Positions 1-5,461 of a stretch of DNA of 5,753 nt are shown here, one piece after another. Position 1 is the first letter of the stretch. Each line of letters opens with the position of its first letter. This DNA comes from Gemmatimonadota bacterium (GTDB lineage: Bacteria; Gemmatimonadota; Gemmatimonadetes; Gemmatimonadales; Gemmatimonadaceae): positions 9,818-15,570 of the forward strand of contig PLMM01000293.1 of NCBI GenBank assembly GCA_003142495.1, given 5' to 3'. The notes beneath the pieces are model-generated. The model was given only the letters and a program-made list of their open reading frames with translations, did not search any database and was not told where the DNA came from. The translations under genes and the position numbers were made by a program.

Positions 1-120
1 GGGGCCGGCTTTGGCGTTCCGCTGTATCACGGGGTCACCTCGGGAGGCCACTTATATACGCTTTCCCGTCACGCCGCGCGAGCATTGCTTCGTGACCATG
101 CCCCAAGATACCCCCATTAG
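1..120 (+). CDS. Possible C-terminal tail of an unidentified protein (5'-truncated)
   Basis: Frame 1 is open from the left edge to a TAG at 118-120 and would encode the last 39 residues of a protein, beginning GAGFGVPLYHGV and ending LRDHAPRYPH. I do not recognise the family. The only positional support is that its TAG overlaps the TAA of the convergent oxidoreductase gene in the tail-to-tail arrangement 'ttag' (117-120), which is common between real convergent genes. Against it, the other two forward frames are also open through most of this short stretch, and the third-position GC of frame 1 does not stand out. If it is not coding, positions 1-116 are plain intergenic sequence in which I see no terminator hairpin for the minus-strand gene. 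Confidence 0.27.
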   Translation, partial: GAGFGVPLYHGVTSGGHLYTLSRHAARALLRDHAPRYPH

Positions 121-1679
121 GCCCCTTCGGAGGGCTTCCCGTCCGCATCGACCTTGGCGAGCGAGGAAACCGCGGGCCCCGTGATGACTTTGCCGAGCGC
201 GTCGAAGCGCGACCCGTGACAGGGGCAGTCCCACGACTTCTCGAGCGTGTTCCAATGGACGATGCACTTGAGATGCGGACACACCGCCGTCATCTCGTGC
301 AGCGCGCCATTGTCGTCGCAGTACACGGCAACGGGATGCGTCTTGCGCCGGATCACCGTTCCCTCGCCGCATGGCAGGTTGTCGAGCGATTCTCCGTCGA
401 GCGGGCGCAGCCAGTCGGTGTACATCACGCCGACGTTCGCGTTCTCTTTCACGAAGCTCTTGAGCGCGTCGTAGTTGATCGAGATGCGTGAGGGATCGTA
501 GAGCGCGGCCCACGGATTCTCGCGACCGGCTATCAGATCGCTGATGATGATGCCGGCCATCGTGCCGTGCGTCATCCCCATCCCTGAATCGCCCGTGCAG
601 ATGAAGACGTTGTCATCGCCGGGATTTCTTCCGATGAATGCGAGGAGATCGGCGGGCTCCATCACCTGACCGCTCCAGTGGTACGGAAAGTCGACGATGC
701 CGGGGAAGTGCTCGCGGGTCCACTGCTCGAGATTCGCGAAGCGCTGCTGCATGTCGGTCTCCTGCCCCGTCTTGTGATCCTCTCCGCCGACAATCAGCGT
801 GTCGTACCGCTCGCTATTCCGCGCGAGCTGCAGGCGAACGTAATGGTAGGGATCTTCCGTGTCCCAGTAGAGTGCATCGATGACCGTGCCCTTCGGCACG
901 CGCGCGGCGACGACGTACGAGCGATACGGTGCCTGCTTCGTGTGCATCGCGTAGAGATCGTGAATCGGCGAATTCGTGCACACGACCAGCTGCTTCGCGG
1001 TGATCTTTACCTCGGGCTTTTCGATCGTGACCGTCGCGATGCCGTTTTTCGACTCGGTGTTCGACACGTGCGAGCCGCAGAAGATGCGTCCACCCGCCTC
1101 GACGAATGCTTCGGCGAGCGCCGAGAGATAGGCGAGCGGATGGAAGCGCGCCTGATTCGGAAAGCGCAAACATGGTCCGGTGTCGAACGACGCGAGCGGC
1201 GCGCGCTCGACCTTCTCGACGGCGATCCCGGCGCTCCGCGCGGCATCGTGCTCGTCGTCGAGCACGTCGGGCGTGTCGCCCTCGGAGAGAAAGAGGTAGC
1301 CATCGATGCGCGCGAAGTCGCAGTCGACCGCGTTGTCGCGCGCGAATGCCTCGATGAAGTCGATCGCGGCGGTGTGCGATGCGGCGGCGATGCGCGCGCC
1401 TTCGCTGCCGTGCACGCGCGCGACTTCGACGTAGCGATCGTCGATCTCGCTCGAGAGATGCGCGGTGGTGCGCGACGTCTCGCCGCTGCCGATCTGTCCA
1501 TCGTCGATGACGATGACTCTGCGCCCCTCGAGCGCGAGGAGATAAGCCGTCGTTAATCCGGCGATTCCGGCTCCGATTATGCACACCTCGCACTCCGCTG
1601 CATCGGTGAGGGCGGCGTAATTCGGCAGGGACGCCGAATCCATCCAGATCGAGGTGGTTTGGCCGGAATCGGGGTGCAT
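117..1679 (-). CDS. FAD-dependent oxidoreductase with C-terminal Rieske [2Fe-2S] domain
   Basis: This 520-residue protein has the layout of the DAO-type oxidoreductase/Rieske fusion typified by Bacillus YhfW, which is of similar length. The N-terminal Rossmann fold shows CIIGAGIAGLTTAYLL (about residues 33-48), with the dinucleotide glycines G36, G38 and G41 followed by an acidic strand end (VIVIDD). The C-terminal Rieske domain has C467-x-H469 and C485-x2-H488 as cluster ligands. C472 and C487 sit where bc1-type Rieske proteins form a disulfide, and GPA follows in the proline-loop position. The protein should be cytoplasmic, since I see no signal peptide. It probably passes electrons between a substrate-reduced flavin and the iron-sulfur centre, but the substrate is unknown. 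The ATG at 1679 puts the family-typical 'SIWMDS' stretch near the N-terminus; no good Shine-Dalgarno precedes it, and Met13 is an alternative start. The gene is transcribed away from the lipoprotein operon and shows no sign of belonging to it. Confidence 0.93.
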   Translation of the reverse strand: MHPDSGQTTSIWMDSASLPNYAALTDAAECEVCIIGAGIAGLTTAYLLALEGRRVIVIDDGQIGSGETSRTTAHLSSEIDDRYVEVARVHGSEGARIAAASHTAAIDFIEAFARDNAVDCDFARIDGYLFLSEGDTPDVLDDEHDAARSAGIAVEKVERAPLASFDTGPCLRFPNQARFHPLAYLSALAEAFVEAGGRIFCGSHVSNTESKNGIATVTIEKPEVKITAKQLVVCTNSPIHDLYAMHTKQAPYRSYVVAARVPKGTVIDALYWDTEDPYHYVRLQLARNSERYDTLIVGGEDHKTGQETDMQQRFANLEQWTREHFPGIVDFPYHWSGQVMEPADLLAFIGRNPGDDNVFICTGDSGMGMTHGTMAGIIISDLIAGRENPWAALYDPSRISINYDALKSFVKENANVGVMYTDWLRPLDGESLDNLPCGEGTVIRRKTHPVAVYCDDNGALHEMTAVCPHLKCIVHWNTLEKSWDCPCHGSRFDALGKVITGPAVSSLAKVDADGKPSEGA

Positions 1680-1723
1680 TTTAGTGGAGGGGGAGTGGGC
1701 GAAAGGGAACGGCTGTCTGTCAC

Positions 1724-1747
1724 GTGGCAGGGCAGGGGCTATGCCAC
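1724..1747. repeat. Short inverted repeat GTGGCA-N12-TGCCAC
   Basis: GTGGCA at 1724-1729 is mirrored exactly by TGCCAC at 1742-1747 across a 12-base spacer. It lies 45-68 bases upstream of the oxidoreductase start, so it could be an operator or a leader hairpin for that gene. Six-base arms are short enough to arise by chance. Confidence 0.25.
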
Positions 1748-1770
1748 ATCGGGCGCGTTGACCTTCAATG

Positions 1771-1787
1771 TGCAGCGTTTAGCTGCA
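1771..1787. repeat. Small perfect hairpin TGCAGC-GTTTA-GCTGCA
   Basis: Two 6-base arms (1771-1776 and 1782-1787) pair perfectly across a 5-base loop. No T-tract follows, so it is not an intrinsic terminator. Its place in a divergent promoter region, just downstream of the TTGACC element at 1758-1763, fits a regulator binding site, but that is inference. Confidence 0.3.
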
Positions 1788-1930
1788 GAGCTCGCCATCC
1801 AACTTTACAAACGCTGTAACGTCGCGGGCTCTTTCATTCCAATAGAAGTCCCGTATCTTCTAGTCAGGGCGCTACTTGCTGTAGATGGCCCTGGCACAAT
1901 TCCGTCTTCTCCAGTTGCCGAGTGTGGTGG

Positions 1931-3310
1931 ATGATGCACTTTTCCGGTCGCCGAAATCGATTTGTGCTTGGAGCGCTCGCGGTGGTGTGCGCGGGGGTTG
2001 TGGGCTGTCATGACGCGGAGAGTACGGCGCCGAAGACTATTCAGACGCCGAACGGGCCGATGCTCGATCTCGGCACCATGATCGTGGATGTAGATGTGCG
2101 AACCCACAAGGTCACGATGCATCCCGCAGATGCATCTATGACATTACCGCCCGGGGTTAGCGCGAGATTTTTTGGGGGTCCGTTGCAGATCGAGTATGCC
2201 ACCGGAGAGCAGTCCTCGTTGGACCTCGGTGGAGGCGTGTTCGAGCGCAACTTTCACTGGGGCTTCTCGAACCTTCTCACGTTCGCCATTGGCACGAATT
2301 CACCGCACACGTATCCTGCCTTCCCGCAGGACACGCTGGGCGTGTACATGTATTTTTCCATTCTTCCGAAAAACTTCACCAACGTCAGCGGCCCCTGTTC
2401 ACCACCGGCGTGCACGGTGACGGTCGACAGCGCGGACGGAGCGTATCCGTTTACCACGGTAGCGGCGCAACCCTATCTCTACTGGAAGTCGATTCTGGAG
2501 GGAGGCGGGACGGGCGCGCAGGCACCCGGTCCGTTCGAGACCGATCAATCCACAATCGGGGGTATCAACTACTTTCGACCCCTGAGCTTCCGCAGCACGG
2601 GTGGCGTATTGACGTTCCGCTTTGGGGTCGCGATGGCGGCGGCGTGGGTGGATCCGAACGAGAATCGATGGAAGGTCTTCTACGTTGCTGACTCGCTTCC
2701 CAACCGGGTGTCCCTGACTGACCTGCGCTCCGAGCCGGACTGGCGGCGTCTCGGTTCCACGGGCAGCGCTGCAATCACGCCGGGTGGATGCGCGGCGAAC
2801 ACGAACACGTGCACGCTCACCCTCACCTCGGCCGCCGGCGACACCATCATGTACTACCGAAGTGACTCGCTGCGCGCCGCTCAAAACGGATACATCGCTG
2901 GTCCGGTGACGCCTTCCGCGCTGACCGGAGTGGATGCAGGAGTGTTCCTCGGACTCAAGGATCCGGCGAAGCTCGCTCAGCTGGGAATTTCGGCGCTGCT
3001 CACGGGCTTTGCCGACAGCACTGGCGTGATCAGTCCCACGTTTTCGGTCGCGACGGACCTGAGCCGCACCTCGTATCGCATCACGAAGTATGGAACGGAC
3101 AGCGCGTCGATCTTCGCTCCCGCGGGCAATCTCGTTGCGCTCGTGACGATTCCGTACGCGTCACTGCCGCCCGCGCCAGTGCGTGGATCGGGGCCGCCGA
3201 ACTACGATCGCTTTTTCTTCTTCGGCAATAGCACTGCGTCGCTAACATCGACTGCCGCCACGTCTGTATGGACGAATGTCAACTACGAGATTGGAGCCAC
3301 TACGCCATGA
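1931..3310 (+). CDS. Secreted lipoprotein of unknown family (first gene of the operon)
   Basis: The protein has 459 residues from ATG 1931. A type II signal peptide is clear: basic residues R7, R8 and R10, a hydrophobic stretch, and a lipobox VVGC with lipidated Cys26. The residue after the Cys is His, not Asp, so outer-membrane sorting is likely. The mature protein is rich in Ser, Thr, Gly and aromatic residues and looks all-beta. I recognise no domain or catalytic motif. Two stretches resemble each other: C156-x4-C161 followed by TVTVDSADG, and C287-x6-C294 followed by TLTLTSAAG, suggesting two disulfide-closed hairpins in repeated modules. The start is uncertain: in-frame GTG 1922, ATG 1931 and ATG 1934 are all possible, with only GGTGG at 1926-1930 as a weak ribosome site. 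The TGA at 3308-3310 overlaps the ATG of the next gene, which implies translational coupling. A role as surface anchor, sensor or immunity partner for the downstream small protein is speculation. Confidence 0.85.
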   Translation: MMHFSGRRNRFVLGALAVVCAGVVGCHDAESTAPKTIQTPNGPMLDLGTMIVDVDVRTHKVTMHPADASMTLPPGVSARFFGGPLQIEYATGEQSSLDLGGGVFERNFHWGFSNLLTFAIGTNSPHTYPAFPQDTLGVYMYFSILPKNFTNVSGPCSPPACTVTVDSADGAYPFTTVAAQPYLYWKSILEGGGTGAQAPGPFETDQSTIGGINYFRPLSFRSTGGVLTFRFGVAMAAAWVDPNENRWKVFYVADSLPNRVSLTDLRSEPDWRRLGSTGSAAITPGGCAANTNTCTLTLTSAAGDTIMYYRSDSLRAAQNGYIAGPVTPSALTGVDAGVFLGLKDPAKLAQLGISALLTGFADSTGVISPTFSVATDLSRTSYRITKYGTDSASIFAPAGNLVALVTIPYASLPPAPVRGSGPPNYDRFFFFGNSTASLTSTAATSVWTNVNYEIGATTP

Positions 3311-3522
3311 GTGAGCTTTCACCACTACCGGGCGTTCACACCGATCCCGCAAAAACATTGATGTCCATCGACGCGTCCTCGCGACGTATCTGGATCGCTC
3401 CGAGCTTGGCGCCGCATTCGGCGCTGACAACGCTGACACAGTCCGCGGTGAGCCTGATCTTTCAGCAGGCGTCGACTCAGTGCTTCGATCAACGCGGCGT
3501 GCCAGTGACGTGCCCGACGTAA
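3307..3522 (+). CDS. Candidate RiPP precursor with lasso-type leader motif (71 aa)
   Basis: The ATG at 3307 overlaps the TGA of the upstream lipoprotein gene (ATGA), and the stop TAA is built into the TAAGGAG ribosome site of the kinase gene, so the frame is locked into the operon on both sides. Residues 29-44 read W-x2-P-x-L-x3-S-x5-T, which matches the spacing of the lasso leader motif Y-x2-P-x-L-x3-G-x5-T recognised by RRE (PqqD-like) domains, with Trp for Tyr and Ser for Gly. In lasso precursors that Thr is the penultimate leader residue, so cleavage would fall between Q45 and S46 and leave a 26-residue core. The core has cysteines at positions 14 and 24, one Asp at 16, several Ser/Thr and a C-terminal Thr. 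It has no Asp/Glu at 7-9, so a canonical lasso ring is not possible. ATG 3361 (Met19) would give a 53-residue protein closer to usual precursor size. There is no signal peptide. It could instead be an unrelated small operon protein. Confidence 0.6.
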   Translation: MSELSPLPGVHTDPAKTLMSIDASSRRIWIAPSLAPHSALTTLTQSAVSLIFQQASTQCFDQRGVPVTCPT

Positions 3523-3526
3523 GGAG
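3521..3526 (+). promoter_or_regulatory. Ribosome binding site deciding the kinase start (AAGGAG)
   Basis: AAGGAG at 3521-3526 overlaps the TAA stop of the small gene and lies 4 bases before GTG 3531. It is one of the two clear Shine-Dalgarno sequences in the operon. It favours GTG 3531 over the longer in-frame GTG at 3480, which would start inside the small gene without a ribosome site. The overlap suggests that ribosomes ending the small protein restart on the kinase. Confidence 0.6.
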
Positions 3527-3530
3527 TTCG

Positions 3531-4313
3531 GTGCCAGGTGAAGGCTTCTCAACGACGCCTTTGTCGGCGAGATGGCGTTCGAACGGCATTGAGGGCATCA
3601 CATCGGGCTCGAAGTCGATCTTGCGGCATCTTGGGGAGAATGCGGAGCTTCACGTAGCCGGCGGCCGTCTCACGCGGGGCGACGGATACGGCACTGCCTC
3701 GAGAGGCGCTCGTCAGGCGCTCGCGCGCGTGGGTGCCATCCTCCGCCTTCGCCAGCACAATCGCTACTACGTACACGCCTCCGCAGTCGTCAACGACAAG
3801 GGACTGGCATATGTGTTCGTAGGAGAGAGCGGCAGTGGAAAGTCGACGCTCGCCTTCGCCCTCGCTCGGGTGGGCTGGACCATTCTCGGCGACGACGGCG
3901 TAGTACTCGAACCGCTGGCAGATACGGTTCTCGCTCATGGATGGCGCTCGCGATCGCTGATTAGCTCCTCTCTAGCCTTCGCCTTTCCGGAGCTTCGTGG
4001 CAGAGAGTCCGAGGCGATTGCAGGGGACGGTCGTGCACGGATTCCAGTCGATCTGCCGAGCGCAGCACATGCGCGCCTGGCGGCGCTCGTGTTCATCCGA
4101 CAATCACCGCACGGCTTCCTGAGGCCTTGCGGGCAATCCACCGCGCTCACGGGGCTGATCAGGCAATCGCCATGGGTGCTGCTGGGCGATGCGAGTAGCG
4201 CCGAGCACTTCGAGGCGCTTGGACGAATTGCGGGCTCGGTTCCATCATTTGAGTTCGTGCACGGATCAGACGAGCTGCTTCGCATTCGCGAATTCTTCGA
4301 CCCCGCCGCCTGA
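3531..4313 (+). CDS. HPr-kinase-like serine kinase (HprK-related, RiPP/EPS-cluster type)
   Basis: The protein has 260 residues from GTG 3531. The core reads HASAVV (from H82), then the P-loop GESGSGKST (98-106), then the acidic pair in ILGDDGVVLEP (D121, D122). Walker A followed about 15 residues later by a DD pair is the arrangement of the HPr kinase/phosphorylase catalytic domain. The protein lacks the HprK N-terminal domain, and nothing in the window is an HPr or phosphotransferase-system protein, so it is better seen as an HprK-related kinase. Relatives occur in exopolysaccharide/exosortase loci and in lasso-peptide clusters, where members such as ThcoK phosphorylate the C-terminal Ser of the precursor. 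It is expected to be cytoplasmic. Its ribosome site overlaps the stop of the candidate precursor gene, so that peptide, rich in Ser/Thr and ending in Thr, is the obvious candidate substrate (inference). Starting at GTG 3480 would add 17 residues. Confidence 0.85.
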   Translation: MPGEGFSTTPLSARWRSNGIEGITSGSKSILRHLGENAELHVAGGRLTRGDGYGTASRGARQALARVGAILRLRQHNRYYVHASAVVNDKGLAYVFVGESGSGKSTLAFALARVGWTILGDDGVVLEPLADTVLAHGWRSRSLISSSLAFAFPELRGRESEAIAGDGRARIPVDLPSAAHARLAALVFIRQSPHGFLRPCGQSTALTGLIRQSPWVLLGDASSAEHFEALGRIAGSVPSFEFVHGSDELLRIREFFDPAA

Positions 4314-4323
4314 CATTGGCCAT

Positions 4324-4327
4324 GGAG
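4324..4327 (+). promoter_or_regulatory. Ribosome binding site GGAG deciding the propeller lipoprotein start
   Basis: GGAG at 4324-4327 is followed by a 6-base spacer and ATG 4334, an ideal arrangement. The in-frame TTG 4316 and ATG 4322 further upstream have no such site, so ATG 4334 is preferred. Confidence 0.6.
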
Positions 4328-4333
4328 CCACGT

Positions 4334-5284
4334 ATGAAAGCCCGCCGCACGCCTGAGTTGTTCGTCTTATTTGCGTTCATTCGGAATCGGCAGCATTCAG
4401 CTCTCGCGGTGGCTGCGTTTGTGGCTTCGGCAGCCGTTGCCGGATGCGGCTCGGATACTACAGCAGTCGATCCACTCTCGAAGGTGCCCGACTTCATCTA
4501 CGTATCGAACACGAGCGGGGCGCTTCAGCTCTATACGTGGCATAAGGGGACTTCCACGCTCTTCCCAGCTAGCGTTGCGGGCGATCAGCAACCGCAAAGC
4601 GCCGCGGGAAAAGTCGTCTTCACCAGCTATCGCGTTTCGGGGCTTAACCCCGAGATCTATATCGCGAATATCGACGGGTCCGATACGGTGCGACTTACCA
4701 CAACGACCTCCGCGAGCGCGGATGTGGAGCCGTCGCTGAGCCCCAACGGACAGACGGTCGTGTTTTCGAGCGATCGCTCGGGAACCTCCCGAATCTGGAC
4801 GGTGAATGCTGATGCATCGAGTGTGGCCGCTCTGAACACGGGTTCCGCCGCCACCGTTCCCGAGTCCACGCCTCGTTTCAGTCCCGTCGGCGACCGCATC
4901 CTTTTCACTTCCGCTCAATCGAACACATCGCAGATCTGGATTGTCCCGGCGGCAGGCGGCGCGGCCACGCAGGTCACGCATGAGGTGAACGGCGCTTTCG
5001 AAGGATCGTGGGGGCCGGACGGCGACGTCATCTTCTATGTCGACGGTACGGATCGCACCAAGATCCATAAGGTCGTTGTCTCGACCGGTGTAGTCACCGA
5101 CTATGTCACCAACGGCACCGACGTGGGCAATCAGGATTGCACGAACGCACTCTGTCTCGTCACCACGCACGCGACCAGCAGTGGCCGCGATATCTACGCC
5201 TATATCGGGGTCGCCGACAGCGTTCCCATTCCCGTTGTCAACAGCAGCGCCGAGGAGTACGAGCCAGCGATTCTCCATCCTTAG
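4334..5284 (+). CDS. Lipoprotein with six-bladed TolB-like (PD40) beta-propeller
   Basis: The protein has 316 residues from ATG 4334. A long basic N-region leads to a hydrophobic stretch and the lipobox VAGC (Cys38), so it should be a lipid-anchored envelope protein. The rest consists of PD40/TolB-type repeats: blades begin near residues 52, 84, 132 (EPSLSPNGQTVVFSSD), 177 (ESTPRFSPVGDRILFTS), 220 (FEGSWGPDGDVIFYV) and 266. The last residues, EYEPAILHP (308-316), repeat the opening strand of a blade and then stop, as expected if the C-terminal strand closes the ring with blade 1. C269 and C274 may form a disulfide in blade 6. Such propellers bind proteins or glycans and need not be enzymes; I see no catalytic motif. 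The gene lies 20 bases after the kinase and ends the operon. Whether it binds the processed small peptide, or is an ordinary TolB-like envelope protein, cannot be told from the sequence. Confidence 0.88.
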   Translation: MKARRTPELFVLFAFIRNRQHSALAVAAFVASAAVAGCGSDTTAVDPLSKVPDFIYVSNTSGALQLYTWHKGTSTLFPASVAGDQQPQSAAGKVVFTSYRVSGLNPEIYIANIDGSDTVRLTTTTSASADVEPSLSPNGQTVVFSSDRSGTSRIWTVNADASSVAALNTGSAATVPESTPRFSPVGDRILFTSAQSNTSQIWIVPAAGGAATQVTHEVNGAFEGSWGPDGDVIFYVDGTDRTKIHKVVVSTGVVTDYVTNGTDVGNQDCTNALCLVTTHATSSGRDIYAYIGVADSVPIPVVNSSAEEYEPAILHP

Positions 5285-5461
5285 CTAGCATCAGCTCACG
5301 CCACGAGCTCGAGACCTTAGTGATCGAGGTCACGCCCTTCGCCCCAATGCCCTTCTCACTCACCTGCTCCCATGCTTCTCCATGTATTCTTGTGGGGAGA
5401 GCGTGGCGAACCACCCCGACGCCGACTGCACGTCCCCCTCGTTGTGGATGAAACTAGATAA
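5285..5461. other. Intergenic gap with two small hairpins and a C-rich, G-poor tract
   Basis: Two weak stem-loops follow the operon: AGCTC/GAGCT at 5293-5309 and GACCT/AGGTC at 5313-5331. Neither is followed by a T-run, so neither is a classical intrinsic terminator. The next 60 bases (5331-5390) contain 28 C and only 6 G on the plus strand, the composition associated with Rho loading sites. I see no open frame with support and no convincing promoter for the gene at 5462; TAGATA at 5455-5460 resembles a -10 box but lies too close to the start codon to serve it. Confidence 0.35.

Larger units (their letters stand above)
1680..1930. promoter_or_regulatory. Divergent intergenic region between the oxidoreductase and the lipoprotein operon
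   Basis: These 251 bases separate two divergently transcribed genes and must carry promoters for both. I find no convincing sigma-70 pair. TTGACC at 1758-1763 resembles a plus-strand -35 box but has no acceptable -10 box 16-18 bases downstream. Two short inverted repeats lie in the middle of the region, at 1724-1747 and 1771-1787, and are listed separately. The sequence just before the lipoprotein start (1922-1930) is G/T-rich (gtgtggtgg) rather than a clear ribosome binding site. No open frame in this stretch looks like a gene. Confidence 0.5.

Noticed and set aside
678..1556. 292-codon plus-strand open frame opposite the oxidoreductase
   Set aside because: It is antisense to a gene with clear FAD and Rieske motifs. 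Its product is dominated by Arg, Asp, Val and Ala, as expected from the complement of a high-GC coding frame, and it has no recognisable domain.
1892..1910. Sigma-54 -24/-12 promoter before the lipoprotein (TGGCAC element)
   Set aside because: The GG is not followed by GC at the required spacing, so the -12 element is missing.
3442..3519. Canonical lasso-peptide core with a 7-9-residue macrolactam ring
   Set aside because: With cleavage after Q45, core positions 7-9 are Phe, Gln and Gln, so there is no acidic side chain to close the ring. Only a lasso-like leader can be claimed.
3268..3522. Longer version of the small protein starting inside the lipoprotein gene
   Set aside because: The 13 extra residues overlap the coding end of the lipoprotein and have no ribosome site. 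ATG 3307, in an ATGA overlap, is the natural start.
3531..4313. Bona fide HPr kinase/phosphorylase (hprK) of carbon catabolite control
   Set aside because: It lacks the HprK N-terminal domain, and no HPr or other phosphotransferase gene is nearby. The context fits an HprK-related kinase of a biosynthetic locus.
4397..5278. 293-codon minus-strand open frame opposite the propeller gene
   Set aside because: The plus strand carries a signal peptide and clear PD40 repeats. The antisense product shows no motif and is Arg/Asp/Gly-rich.
5395..5415. RfaH ops-like element before the antiterminator
   Set aside because: The stretch around gagagcgtgg only partly resembles the ops core GGTAGCGT, and no stronger match exists in the gap.
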